A stretch of DNA of 64,000 nucleotides from the NCBI RefSeq assembly GCF_002847285.1, contig NZ_CP025407.1, positions 2,916,501 through 2,980,500 of the forward strand, written 5' to 3'. The notes beneath the pieces were generated by a model. That model had not been told where the DNA came from and did not search any database. It saw nothing but the letters and a program-made list of their open reading frames with translations. Both the position numbers and the translations under genes were made by a program. Source of the stretch: Streptomyces sp. CMB-StM0423. Its GTDB lineage: Bacteria > Actinomycetota > Actinomycetes > Streptomycetales > Streptomycetaceae. This document shows, in pieces, positions 37,019 to 45,563 of this stretch (the first letter of the stretch is position 1; each line of letters opens with the position of its first letter).

Positions 37019-37975
37019 CTACTCGCCCCGCGCGAACGTGCGCCGGTATTCGCTCGGCGTCGTCCCCAGAATCTGCTGGAAGTGCAGCCGCAGGTTCGCG
37101 CCCGTGCCGAGGCCGACGCGGTCCGCGATCTGCTCCACGCTCTGCTCGGACCGCTCCAGCAACTCGCGCGCCACGTCGATGCGCGCCCGCATGATCCACT
37201 GCATCGGCGTGTACCCGGTGTCGTCCACGAAGCGCCGCGAGAACGTGCGCGTCGACACCCCCGCGTGCCGCGCCAGCGCCTCCAGCGTCAGCGGCTCGAA
37301 GAGCCGGTGCAGCGCCCACTCCCGGGTCGCGGCGAACCGCTCGCCGAGCGGCTCCGGCACGCTGCGCGGCACGTACTGCGCCTGGCCGCCGCTGCGGTAC
37401 GGGGCCGCCACCAGGCGCCGCGCGGCGTGGTTGGACGCGGCCACGCCGAGGTCGCCGCGGAGGATGTGCAGGCACAGGTCGATGCCGGAGGCGGCGCCCG
37501 CGGAGGTCAGGACGCTGCCTTCGTCGACGAAGAGCACGTTCTCGTCGACCCGCACCTCCGGGTGCTTCGCGGCGAGCGCGCGCGTGTAGTGCCAGTGGGT
37601 GGTGGCGCGGCGGCCGTCGAGGAGGCCGGTGGCGGCGAGGGCGAAGGCGCCGGTCGAGATGGCGGCGAGGCGGGCGCCGCGGCGGTGGGCGGTGATCAGG
37701 GCCCCGGTGACGGCGGGCGGCGGGTCGTCGCGGTCGGGGAACCGGTAGCCGGGTACGAAGACGATGTCGGCCCAGGTCAGCGCGTCCAGTCCGTGCGCGA
37801 CGTGGTACGAGAGCCCGTCGCCGCCGGCCACAAGACCCGGTGCGGCGCCGCAGACGCGGACCTCGTACGGCATGCTCCGGCGGGTGCTGAAGACCTGCGC
37901 GGGGATGCCGGCGTCGAGGGGTTTGGCGCCTTCGAGTACGAGGACGGCGGCGCGGCGGAGGCGGGAGGCTGGCAC
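37019..37975 (-). CDS. GlxA-family transcriptional regulator (DJ-1/PfpI plus AraC HTH)
   Basis: 318 residues from the GTG at 37975; longer in-frame starts run into the neighbouring AraC gene. The DJ-1/PfpI-like domain at about 8-180 has ISTGAFALAATGLLDGRRATTHW, in which the usual elbow cysteine (SVCTGAF) is replaced by serine, so no cysteine chemistry is possible. The AraC HTH pair is at about 215-315 (LARHAGVSTRTFSRRFVDDTG and IADRVGLGTGANLRLHF). It lies between gap and another AraC-type gene, all on the same strand; its targets may include itself. Confidence 0.9.
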   Translation of the reverse strand: MPASRLRRAAVLVLEGAKPLDAGIPAQVFSTRRSMPYEVRVCGAAPGLVAGGDGLSYHVAHGLDALTWADIVFVPGYRFPDRDDPPPAVTGALITAHRRGARLAAISTGAFALAATGLLDGRRATTHWHYTRALAAKHPEVRVDENVLFVDEGSVLTSAGAASGIDLCLHILRGDLGVAASNHAARRLVAAPYRSGGQAQYVPRSVPEPLGERFAATREWALHRLFEPLTLEALARHAGVSTRTFSRRFVDDTGYTPMQWIMRARIDVARELLERSEQSVEQIADRVGLGTGANLRLHFQQILGTTPSEYRRTFARGE

Positions 37976-38007
37976 GGGGACACGGTACGTGCCGGGTCCG
38001 CGGATCC

Positions 38008-38832
38008 TCAGTCGCGCGGGAAGTACGTGCCCGGCGGTGCCCCCACGGTGCGGTGGAACGCCGCCACGAAGGCGCTCGACGAGGCGTAGCCGACGTGGCG
38101 GGCGGCGGTGGCCACCGTTGCGCCGGAGGCGAGCAGCGGCAGGGACGCCTGGAGGCGCAGGTGCGTACGCCAGCGGCCGAAGGGCATGCCCGTCTCGGCG
38201 ACGAAGAGGCGCGCCAGCGTACGGGGCGCCGCGCCGGCGTACGGGGACCACTCCGCGAGCGTACGGGCGTCCGCCGGGGTGTCGCGCAGGGCCTCGGCGA
38301 CGGCGCGGGGGCGCGGATCGTGGGGCATGGGCGCCAGGACGGACGCCGCGGCGACGGGCGTGAGCTGGTCGAGGAGCACGGCCTCCGCGCGGGCGCGGGC
38401 GGCCGGGGCGGGGGCGTCGCCGGCGAGGTGGTCGAAGAGGGCCCGCAGCAGGGGGGTCACGGCCACGACGGTCGGCTCGGCCCAGCCTGGCCCGGTCGCC
38501 GGCGCGCGCGTACGGAGCGGGTGGTCAGCGGCCGCCGGGCCCGGATGCCGGACGTAGAGCGCCCGCGGCTCCGTCGTGCCCGCCGTACCCGTCGCGTGGC
38601 GTACGCCCGGGGGGATCCACAGCGCTGTCGTCGCCGGCAGCACCCACGTGCGGCCCAGCGCCCGCACCATCAGGACCCCGCTGCGCGCCCACGCCAGTTG
38701 CGGCACCGGGTGGCGGTGGCGGTCGGTCCAGCCGCCGCCCGCCGCCACGAGGCCCGCCACGAGCACCGCACCGCCCCCGTGGGCGGAAGCGGAAGCGGAA
38801 TCGGTAGGCGGTGCGGGGCCGTTCAGCGACAT
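38008..38832 (-). CDS. AraC-family regulator with N-terminal cupin domain
   Basis: 274 residues. Residues about 35-120 form a cupin (WTDRHRHPVPQLAWARSGVL, then WIPPGVRHATGTAGTTEPRALYV); about 180-270 hold the two AraC HTH motifs (LAEWSPYAGAAPRTLARLFVAETG and ATAARHVGYASSSAFVAAFHR). This layout occurs in regulators of efflux or catabolic genes. It is divergent from the methyltransferase and 32 bp upstream of the GlxA-type gene. The nearest candidate targets are those two genes. Confidence 0.9.
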   Translation of the reverse strand: MSLNGPAPPTDSASASAHGGGAVLVAGLVAAGGGWTDRHRHPVPQLAWARSGVLMVRALGRTWVLPATTALWIPPGVRHATGTAGTTEPRALYVRHPGPAAADHPLRTRAPATGPGWAEPTVVAVTPLLRALFDHLAGDAPAPAARARAEAVLLDQLTPVAAASVLAPMPHDPRPRAVAEALRDTPADARTLAEWSPYAGAAPRTLARLFVAETGMPFGRWRTHLRLQASLPLLASGATVATAARHVGYASSSAFVAAFHRTVGAPPGTYFPRD

Positions 38833-38931
38833 GGCTGGCCAGACTAGCGCGTGGCGGCCACTCCCCACCCCGCCCGTCCACCGGGCGAAGCGGAAGCGCA
38901 CGAACGGACGGGCGCCGGGTAGGAATCGGGC

Positions 38932-39693
38932 ATGCGCCCCGTGGACTACGACGACCGCCTCCACCGCACCTATGCCGCAGGCCGCGCCCTCACCGACGCC
39001 CAGCGCACCGCCTGGTCCCGCGCCTTCGCCGCCCGCCTGCCAGCGGCCCGGCCGCTGCGCGGGCTGGACGTCGGGTCCGGCACCGGGCGGTTCACGCCGC
39101 TGCTCGCCGCGGAGTTCGGCGGTCCGGTCACCGGGGTCGAGCCGTCGGCGCGGATGCGCGAGCAGGCCGTCGCCGGCGCCGCGCATCCGCGGGTCGCGTA
39201 CGTCCCGGGGCGCGCCGAGGCGCTGCCGCTGCCGGACGCGTCGGTCGATTTCGCGCTCGGCTTCCTGGTCTGGCATCACGTACGGGACAAACACGCCGGC
39301 GCCCGCGAGCTGCACCGCGTCGTACGGCCCGGCGGCACCCTGATGCTGCGTACCGAACTCACCGACTCGCTGCCCGACTTGTGGTACCTCGACGCCTTCC
39401 CGCGCGGGCGCGACGTCCTCGCCGCGCTCTACGAGCCGCTGTCAGTGCTGCGCGATACGTTCGAGACGGCGGGATGGGAACTGAAGGGGGTGGGAGAGGT
39501 CGGGCTGCCGGCGCCCGGGACGTGGGCGGGGGCGCTGGCCCGGTTGCGTACGCGCGCGTTCTCGATCTTCGAGCACATGCCGGAAGCCGATATCGAGGCG
39601 GGCTTCGCGGAGTTGGAGCGCCGGGTGGCCACGGCGCCGCAGGCGCCCGCGCCGGTGACGCCGGGGACGGTGGTCACCTTCCGCCGCGCGTGA
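38932..39693 (+). CDS. Class I SAM-dependent methyltransferase
   Basis: 253 residues. SAM-binding motif I is LRGLDVGSGTGRFTPLLA (about 43-60), followed by the acidic ribose contact in GVEPSARMREQAV and the motif IV region ALPLPDASVDFALGFLVWHHV. This is a Methyltransf_11-type (UbiE/small-molecule) protein. The substrate cannot be inferred. It is divergent from the cupin-AraC regulator with a 99-bp gap, so may be under its control. Confidence 0.88.
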   Translation: MRPVDYDDRLHRTYAAGRALTDAQRTAWSRAFAARLPAARPLRGLDVGSGTGRFTPLLAAEFGGPVTGVEPSARMREQAVAGAAHPRVAYVPGRAEALPLPDASVDFALGFLVWHHVRDKHAGARELHRVVRPGGTLMLRTELTDSLPDLWYLDAFPRGRDVLAALYEPLSVLRDTFETAGWELKGVGEVGLPAPGTWAGALARLRTRAFSIFEHMPEADIEAGFAELERRVATAPQAPAPVTPGTVVTFRRA

Positions 39694-39704
39694 GGGCCGC
39701 GGGG

Positions 39705-39765
39705 CTCACCAGACGCGGGACTCACCAGCCGCGGGGCTCACCAGCCGCGGGGCTCACCAGACGCC
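39705..39765. repeat. Four-copy 16-bp tandem repeat spanning a stop codon
   Basis: Units begin at 39705, 39721, 39737 and 39753 with consensus CTCACCAGCCGCGGGG; the second and third are identical. The TGA stop of the minus-strand LLM oxidoreductase (39756-39754) is inside the fourth unit. The array fills the gap after the convergent methyltransferase stop (39693). Confidence 0.85.
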
Positions 39766-40653
39766 CACCTCGCTGTTCGGCTTGATCTGCGCCACCACCG
39801 GCACGGCCTCGCCCACGGCCTCGACTGCCTCCACCGACCACGGCCCGACCGCGACGAACACCACGTGCTCGATCCCGAACTCCGCGAACGACTCGCACCG
39901 CTCCGCCACCGACTCCGCCGGCTCCCCCAGCTCCATCCGGGCGGTGACCGTCTTCTCCACCTCCCAGAACGGCCGCCCCGCAGAGGCGCAGTGGTCCGCG
40001 AGCACGTCCAGCTCGCGGCGGAGCGTCAGGCCGCCGTCCGGTACGTCGAAGAAGTTGCACGCGTCCGCGTACTGCGCCGCCAGCCGCAGCATCGGCCCGT
40101 CGCCCACGCCGCCGACGAGCACGGCGGGCCGCGGCCGCTGCACCGGCTGCGGGCTGCACACGGGGTAGTCCAGCGCGAAGTGCCGCCCGTCGAACGCGCC
40201 GGTGTCGCCCGCCCACATCTGCTGCGCCAGCCGCAGCGTCTCCTCCAGCCGCTCGACCCGCTCGACCGCGGGCGGCAGGGTCAGCCCCATCGCATACGCC
40301 TCGTCCTCGCGGTAGCCGGCGCCGAGGCCGAGCCAGGCGCGGCCGCCGGAGAGCACGTCGAGGGTGGTGACGGCCTTGACGAGCAGCGCGGGCGGGCGGT
40401 AGTTGACGCCGGTGACCATCGTGCCGATGCGGACGTGCTCGGTGCGCGCTGCCAGGTAGCCGAGGGTGGTGTACGCCTCCAGCACCGGCTCGTCCGGCGT
40501 GCACGTGGGGTCGGCCTGCAGCAGGTGGTCACCGACCCAGACGGTGTCCACGCCCGCCGCGTCCGCTGCGCCGACGACCTCGGCGAGCGCGGGCGCGAGG
40601 GCCGTGGGACCGCCGGGCCAGGAGAAGTCGGTGACGTTGATGCTGATGCGCAT
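39754..40653 (-). CDS. LLM-class F420-dependent oxidoreductase
   Basis: 299 residues of bacterial luciferase-like TIM barrel. MRISINVTDFSWPGG, VDTVWVGDHLLQADP, YLAARTEHVRIGTMVTGVNYRPPALLVKAVTTLDVLSGGRAWLGLGAGY and VGGVGDGPMLRLAAQYADACNF are family signatures, indicating F420H2 or FMNH2 cofactor binding. The substrate is unknown. Divergent from the unknown gene at 40854; a perfect 18-bp palindrome lies between them. Confidence 0.92.
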   Translation of the reverse strand: MRISINVTDFSWPGGPTALAPALAEVVGAADAAGVDTVWVGDHLLQADPTCTPDEPVLEAYTTLGYLAARTEHVRIGTMVTGVNYRPPALLVKAVTTLDVLSGGRAWLGLGAGYREDEAYAMGLTLPPAVERVERLEETLRLAQQMWAGDTGAFDGRHFALDYPVCSPQPVQRPRPAVLVGGVGDGPMLRLAAQYADACNFFDVPDGGLTLRRELDVLADHCASAGRPFWEVEKTVTARMELGEPAESVAERCESFAEFGIEHVVFVAVGPWSVEAVEAVGEAVPVVAQIKPNSEVGVW

Positions 40654-40734
40654 GGTGGGCGGCCTCCTCGTCGCTTACACGCAGTCTGCCTGTGAAGGCG
40701 TGTGCCGGTCGTCCGTCCACAGGAGTCAACTTTC

Positions 40735-40752
40735 TTACTCCCAGGGGAGTAA
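40735..40752. promoter_or_regulatory. 18-bp perfect palindrome in a divergent promoter region
   Basis: TTACTCCC-AG-GGGAGTAA, centred 91 bp from the LLM start and 110 bp from the divergent gene start. It is AT-richer at its ends than the surroundings, fitting an operator; the regulator is not identifiable from the window. Confidence 0.55.
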
Positions 40753-40853
40753 CGGGCGTTCAGGCGGTCTTCCCGGGGCGGCAGGGGCCCGTCGCGGAAG
40801 GAGCCGGGACGGTACGCGGAAGGGGGTGCGCGGCGACTGCGTACCGTGGTGCC

Positions 40854-41531
40854 ATGAGCACCGTCAAGTTGACGCCCGCCCGGCGCCGGGCCGTGGCCGG
40901 GGCCGACGCCGCGACCGGGCTGGTGCGCGCGAGCGAGCGCGTGCTGGAAGGTCTGGTGGACGGCGGTTTCGCGGTACGGCATCCGCGCCCGCCGCACCGG
41001 CACTACCTCACCCCCGCGGGGCGCGGGCTGCGCGACCGGCTGCTCGCCGAAGCCGCGGCCGCAGCCGAAGCGGGCGCCCACACCGCCGCCGAGCCGGCGG
41101 GCGGCCAGGACCCGGCGGAGCCCGGGGTGTTCGCGGCCCGTACCGGTGGCGAGCCCGCCCCGCCCGACGCCGCCGCGCGCACCCGCGAGGTGCGCAGCGC
41201 CTGGGAGGGCCTCGCCGAGCTGCGCCGGCTCACCAACGCCGACGGCGCCACCGACGTGCCCTGCGCCTGGGAGCGTAGGCACCTGGCGTCCGCCGTCGCC
41301 CTCGCGCTGGAGGCCGGCGGCCTGCCCCCGGCCACGGACGTGACCGGCGGCTACGTCGTCACGCCCGCCGCGCACCAGCCGGAGGCGGTACGGGTCGACT
41401 GGCGGCCGGGACCGGCGCTGCGGGAACTGGTACGGGGCGCGGGGGTGCTGGAGGCGGCGGGGTGGCAGGTCTCCGAACACCCTGAGCGCGACGGCGGGAT
41501 GTACCTGCTGGCCTCACCGCGCCGCCGCTGA
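40854..41531 (+). CDS. Hypothetical protein, 225 residues
   Basis: The ATG at 40854 follows TACCGT by six bases and lacks a ribosome site (leaderless type). The N-terminal 75 residues look like a winged-helix segment (LTPARRRAVAGADAATGLVRASERVLEGLVDGGFAVR, then HYLTPAGRGLRDRLL, which resembles a MarR/PadR wing). A disordered Ala/Glu/Pro linker (about 70-105) leads to a C-terminal domain with GWQVSEHPERDGGMYLLASP. Such proteins are commonly annotated as hypothetical in Streptomyces. A DNA-binding role is possible but not demonstrated. Confidence 0.75.
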   Translation: MSTVKLTPARRRAVAGADAATGLVRASERVLEGLVDGGFAVRHPRPPHRHYLTPAGRGLRDRLLAEAAAAAEAGAHTAAEPAGGQDPAEPGVFAARTGGEPAPPDAAARTREVRSAWEGLAELRRLTNADGATDVPCAWERRHLASAVALALEAGGLPPATDVTGGYVVTPAAHQPEAVRVDWRPGPALRELVRGAGVLEAAGWQVSEHPERDGGMYLLASPRRR

Positions 41532-41539
41532 ACAGGCCG

Positions 41540-41569
41540 GCGCCCCGGTGCCGTACGACACCGGGGCGC
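41540..41569. terminator. Bidirectional hairpin terminator
   Basis: Perfect 11-bp arms GCGCCCCGGTG and CACCGGGGCGC with an 8-base loop, nine bases after the stop of the hypothetical gene and facing the 3' end of the convergent ABC operon. Confidence 0.75.
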
Positions 41570-41648
41570 GCAGGGGCGCGTACGGACGCCTCCGCGCCCG
41601 TACGCGCCCTTCCCCCGAGACCCCCGAGCCCCCTGTGCCTTTACGGCG

Positions 41649-42332
41649 CTACGCCGCCTCCCGCTCCGTGACCTTCAGCCGGCCCTTCTTGATGACCGCC
41701 AGCCGCGGCGCCCGCCTGGCGATCGCGCTGTCGTGCGTGACCAGCACGTACGTCAACCCCAGCTCCTTCCACAGCCCTTCGAGCAGCGCCACGATGTCGT
41801 CCCGGGTGTCCTCGTCGAGGTTGCCGGTCGGCTCGTCGGCCAGCAGCACCTTCGGCTGCTTCACCAGCGCCCGCGCGATGGCCACGCGCTGCTGCTGGCC
41901 GCCGGACAGCTCGCCAGGCAGGTGGGTCAGCCGCTCCGCGAGCCCCACGGACTCCAGCGCCTCGGCCGCCCGCTTGGCACGTTCGGTGGCCTTCACGCCG
42001 AGCGGCACGAGCGCGGTCTCGACGTTCTCCTGGGCGCTGAGGGTGGGGATGAGGTTGAAGCTCTGGAAGACGAAGCCGATGGTCGCGGCGCGTACCCGCG
42101 TGAGCGCGGCCTCGCTGAGGCCGCCGAGGTCGGTGCCGTCGAGGCTGACGGTGCCGGAGGTCGCGCGGTCGAGGCCGCCGAGCAGTTGCAGCAGCGTCGA
42201 CTTGCCGCCGCCGGTGGGGCCGCGGACGACGAGCTGGTCGCCGTCGGCGATGGTGAGGTCGACGCCGGCCAGGGCGTCGATGGCCTCCTTGCCGCGCTGG
42301 TAGCGCTTGGTGACGCCGGTGAGCTGGTACAT
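41649..42332 (-). CDS. ABC transporter ATP-binding protein, LolD/MacB-like
   Basis: 227 residues from the ATG at 42332 (MYQLTGVTKRYQ), with AGGAG nine bases upstream. Walker A is VRGPTGGGKSTLLQLLGGLD (the G-loop reads GPTGGGKS), the Q-loop is in FVFQSFNLIPTLSAQENV, the signature is LSGGQQQRVAIARALVKQPKVLLADEPTGNLD, and the H-loop YVLVTHDSAIA. ATPases of this type pair with FtsX-fold permeases in lipoprotein or peptide export and mechanotransmission. The permease gene is 48 bp upstream in the same operon. Confidence 0.94.
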   Translation of the reverse strand: MYQLTGVTKRYQRGKEAIDALAGVDLTIADGDQLVVRGPTGGGKSTLLQLLGGLDRATSGTVSLDGTDLGGLSEAALTRVRAATIGFVFQSFNLIPTLSAQENVETALVPLGVKATERAKRAAEALESVGLAERLTHLPGELSGGQQQRVAIARALVKQPKVLLADEPTGNLDEDTRDDIVALLEGLWKELGLTYVLVTHDSAIARRAPRLAVIKKGRLKVTEREAA

Positions 42333-42380
42333 CGTGGTCAACTCCTGGATTGCCGCGGGTGAGGTGGTCGGGGGGTGGGG

Positions 42381-43841
42381 CTACTCGACGCGCCGGAGCG
42401 CGTCCGCCGGCCGCAGCCGCGCCGCCCGCCAGCCGCCGAAGAGGCCGGCGATCAGCCCGCCGGCGACCGCGAGCGCGACGGCCAGGGCGATCACGGAGAA
42501 CGTCACGGGCGCCTGGAGCGCGACCTCCACGGTGGAGTTGGCCGCGTCCACCATCTCCTTCGGCCCGCGCATCACGGCGCCCTCGGGCATGTCGGAGCCC
42601 GGGCCCACCGAGGCGTCGAGCGTCGGGGCGACCGCCGTGACGAGGTACGCACCGGCGACGCCGAGCGCGATGCCGAGGACACCGCCGAGGATCCCGTTGA
42701 CGAACGCCTCGCCCATCACCTGCCGGACGACGCGCCCGCTGCGCCAGCCGAGCGCCTTGAGGGTGCCGAACTCCCGCACCCGCCGGCCCACGGCGGACAT
42801 CGTGAGCAGCCCGGCGAGCAGGAAAGCGGCGACCAGCACGACGACGGAGAGCCACTTGCCGATGTTGGTGGCCAGGTTGGAGGCGGTGGAGAGATTGCCG
42901 GAGACCTGCTCGGCGAGGTCGGAGGCGGAGGTGACGCTGGCGCCGGACACGTTCTCGTCGATGGCGTCCTTGACCGCGGGGATGTCCTCGGAGCTGTCGG
43001 CCTTGACGTAGATGGTGGAGACCTTGTTCTCCAGGTCGGCGTCGGACAGCTCCTGGGCGCGCTTGAGCGGGATGTAGACGTTGGCGGTGGCGGCGCCGGT
43101 GTCGGCGGTGGCGACGCCGACGATCTCGAACTTCTTGCCCTTGATGGTGACCTCGTCGCCGACCTTCAGGTCCTCGTCCTTGGCGTATGCGCTGTCGACG
43201 ACCGCCTTGAGGGCGTCGGTGTCGTTCTTGCCGAAGGCCGCGCCGTCGCTGATCTTGGACGAGGAGAGCGGGCCGACGTCCTGCTGGGTGACGTCGAGGC
43301 CGGTGACGGTGAAGGAGTCGACGTCGATGTCGGCGCCGCCGCCCTCGATCCGCGGGCCGCCCCCGCCGCCTCCGCCGCCGGACCCGCCCTGGCCGGGAGC
43401 GGCCTGCTCGGTGGCGCCGCCCTCGATCTTCCCCTGCTGGAAGTCGCCCTTGAACTCGATGTCGTTGAGCGCCAGCGCGCCCACCGCCGTGTCGACGCCG
43501 TCCTGGGCCTCGACCTCGGCGACGACCGAGTCGTCGAGGTGGTCGAAGCCGCCGAGCGGCATCAGCCGGTCGTCGGTCTTGGTGGCGTCCTCACCATCCT
43601 CGCCGGGTCCGATACGGAAGCTCTGCGGCCCGCCGCCGCTCTCGTCCGCCTCCTTGCTGACGGTGAGGTCGGTGCCCACGCCGTAGAGGGAGTGCAGGAC
43701 TTCGTCCTGGGCGTCGCGCATGCCGGCGGCCACGGACGACACGGTGATGACGAGGCCGATCCCGAGCGCCAGGCCGAGGGCGACGACCAGTGCGGCCTTT
43801 CTGCGCCGGCGCAACTCGCGCCGGAGGTAGGTGAGGAACAT
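42381..43841 (-). CDS. ABC transporter permease, FtsX/MacB type
   Basis: 486 residues. One N-terminal helix (KAALVVALGLALGIGLVITVSSVAAGM) is followed by a large extracytoplasmic MacB-PCD-like domain (about 50-345) containing a Gly-rich disordered loop (QAAPGQGGSGGGGGGGGPRIE region near 150-170), and then three helices forming the FtsX domain (about 345-480, with GTLKALGWRSGRVVRQVMGE). With the LolD-like ATPase it forms a four-helix, type VII-fold exporter. The promoter region before 43841 and a long hairpin separate it from the transpeptidase gene. Confidence 0.92.
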   Translation of the reverse strand: MFLTYLRRELRRRRKAALVVALGLALGIGLVITVSSVAAGMRDAQDEVLHSLYGVGTDLTVSKEADESGGGPQSFRIGPGEDGEDATKTDDRLMPLGGFDHLDDSVVAEVEAQDGVDTAVGALALNDIEFKGDFQQGKIEGGATEQAAPGQGGSGGGGGGGGPRIEGGGADIDVDSFTVTGLDVTQQDVGPLSSSKISDGAAFGKNDTDALKAVVDSAYAKDEDLKVGDEVTIKGKKFEIVGVATADTGAATANVYIPLKRAQELSDADLENKVSTIYVKADSSEDIPAVKDAIDENVSGASVTSASDLAEQVSGNLSTASNLATNIGKWLSVVVLVAAFLLAGLLTMSAVGRRVREFGTLKALGWRSGRVVRQVMGEAFVNGILGGVLGIALGVAGAYLVTAVAPTLDASVGPGSDMPEGAVMRGPKEMVDAANSTVEVALQAPVTFSVIALAVALAVAGGLIAGLFGGWRAARLRPADALRRVE

Positions 43842-43903
43842 GCGGCGAAGTTATGGCGCGAGGTTGGGGAAAGGCTGAGGTCACCGTGAGAGTGCCATGA
43901 GAA

Positions 43904-43952
43904 AGGGCCGGGCCTCGCCGTACGTACGTCGTACGGTCCAGGTCCCGGCCCT
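43904..43952. terminator. Long imperfect hairpin downstream of the L,D-transpeptidase gene
   Basis: Outer arms AGGGCCGGG and CCCGGCCCT pair, then CCT/AGG and the inner CCGTACG/CGTACGG, giving a hairpin of nearly 50 bases. It lies between the transpeptidase stop (44115) and the start of the permease gene (43841), both minus strand. The remaining 43953-44114 has further GC-rich inverted repeats but no gene. Confidence 0.6.
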
Positions 43953-44114
43953 GTGCCGGTGCTACGGCGCCCGCCCGCGGCGCCCGCCGGAGGAAGGCCC
44001 ACCGCGCCCCCGCGCGCTGCGGTACGCCGAGGCGTACGGGGCATGAACTCCGTACGCCCCCGGCGCCCCGCGTCGCCTCGGCGGCGCCGCGCCACGGCTG
44101 AGCGGATCAGCGGC

Positions 44115-45356
44115 TCAGAGCGCGCTGCCCTCCTGCCAGGCGGCCCAGTCCATGTTCCAGCCGTTGAGACCGTTGTCCGGGGCGATGGTCTCGTCCGGCG
44201 AGTTCTGGACGATCACGACGTCACCGACCAGCGACTGGTCGTAGAACCAGGCGCCGTCCGTCCCGGAGTCGTTCGCGCCCTGCTTGTCGAACAGGCCGAC
44301 GCAGCCGTGGCTGGTGTTGGCGCTGCCGAACACGCCCCGGCCGCCCCAGTAGTTGCCGTGGATGAACGTGCCGGAGGTGGACAGCCGCATGGCGTGCGGC
44401 ACGTCCGGGATGTCGTACTCGCTCTCGCCCTTCTTGTCGGTGAAGCCCACCGTCGAGCCGTCCATCCGGGTCTCCTTGTGCTTCTCGGAGATCACCATCT
44501 GGCCGTTGTATGTGGGGTTCTCGGGCGAACCCGCGGAGATCGGGATGGTCTTGACCTTCTTGCCGTCCCGCACGACCTCCATCGTCATGGCCTTGACGTC
44601 GACGGTGGTGACCTGCGAGCGGCCCACGGTGAAGCTCATCTCGCGGTCCTGCACGCCGAAGACGCCGGGCGACGCCTCGACCCCGTCGAGGTTCATGTCC
44701 ATGGTGACGGTGGAGCCCGCCTCCCAGTAGTCCTCCGGGCGGAAGTCGAGCCGGGTGTCGTTGAACCAGTGGCCCACGACCTCCTGGCCGCTGCTCGTCT
44801 CGACCGCGATCTTCGACTCGACCGCCGCCTTGTCCTCGACCGGCTTGTCGAAGTTGAGCGACACGGGCATGCCGACGCCGACCTCGGTGCCGTCCTCCGG
44901 GGTGAAGTAGCCGATCACGCTGTTCTCGGCAGAGACCGTGGAGAAGTTCGCGTTGGACGTGGACACCTGGCCGTCGCCGTCCTTGGCCTTGGCCGTGAGC
45001 CGGTACTCCGTGCCGCGCTCCAGCGCCGCGTCCGGGGTCCAGGAGGCACCGTCGTCCGCGATGGTCCCGGCGATCTGGTCGGTGCTGCCGGCCGCGGTCA
45101 GCACGACCTCGGTGAGCTTGCCGCCCTTCACCGTGACCTTGGTGTCGGAGTTGATCCCGACGTTCTCCGTGCCGTCCTTGGGCGCTATGGATATTCGGGC
45201 GTCCGGCACGTTCTTCTGCTGATCCGAGGTGGAATCCTTCTGATCCCCGGAGCCCTCCGCCTTGCTGTCTCCGCCGCACGCCGTCAGTCCCAGCACGGCG
45301 CTCATCGCCACCGCGGTCAGCGCCACCCCGCGCCGCCCCTTGCCGTACACCCTCAC
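44115..45356 (-). CDS. L,D-transpeptidase lipoprotein (Ig-like domains plus YkuD)
   Basis: 413 residues from the GTG at 45356, with GGGGAG seven bases upstream. The lipobox LGLTACGG places the lipidated cysteine at C27. Two Ig-like domains (about 45-260) precede the YkuD catalytic domain (about 260-385) with FIHGNYWGGRGVFGSANTSHGC; the catalytic cysteine is C352. The enzyme makes 3-3 peptidoglycan cross-links outside the membrane. The residue two after the catalytic Cys, often Asn in mycobacterial Ldts (HGCxN), is Gly here (HGCVG). Single gene. Confidence 0.93.
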   Translation of the reverse strand: MRVYGKGRRGVALTAVAMSAVLGLTACGGDSKAEGSGDQKDSTSDQQKNVPDARISIAPKDGTENVGINSDTKVTVKGGKLTEVVLTAAGSTDQIAGTIADDGASWTPDAALERGTEYRLTAKAKDGDGQVSTSNANFSTVSAENSVIGYFTPEDGTEVGVGMPVSLNFDKPVEDKAAVESKIAVETSSGQEVVGHWFNDTRLDFRPEDYWEAGSTVTMDMNLDGVEASPGVFGVQDREMSFTVGRSQVTTVDVKAMTMEVVRDGKKVKTIPISAGSPENPTYNGQMVISEKHKETRMDGSTVGFTDKKGESEYDIPDVPHAMRLSTSGTFIHGNYWGGRGVFGSANTSHGCVGLFDKQGANDSGTDGAWFYDQSLVGDVVIVQNSPDETIAPDNGLNGWNMDWAAWQEGSAL

Positions 45357-45563
45357 GTCGTAACTCCCCTTCACCGCGAAGGGCACGATGCCCTACCTCA
45401 CGGAGGAGGACGCCCAGTCCCCACTAGTCCGTTCCGTCCTGCCACCCCACTGTGGCACACGCCACGGACGCTCCTGACCGGCGGTCGGGCACACCGCAAC
45501 ACATCCGCCCGGAAGGAGGGGGAACGGCGCAGGTCAGCGCCCATTCGATCAGATTGCGACGAA

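Noticed and set aside
39705..39765. CRISPR array
   Set aside because: The 16-bp units are contiguous with no spacers, and there are no cas genes in the window.
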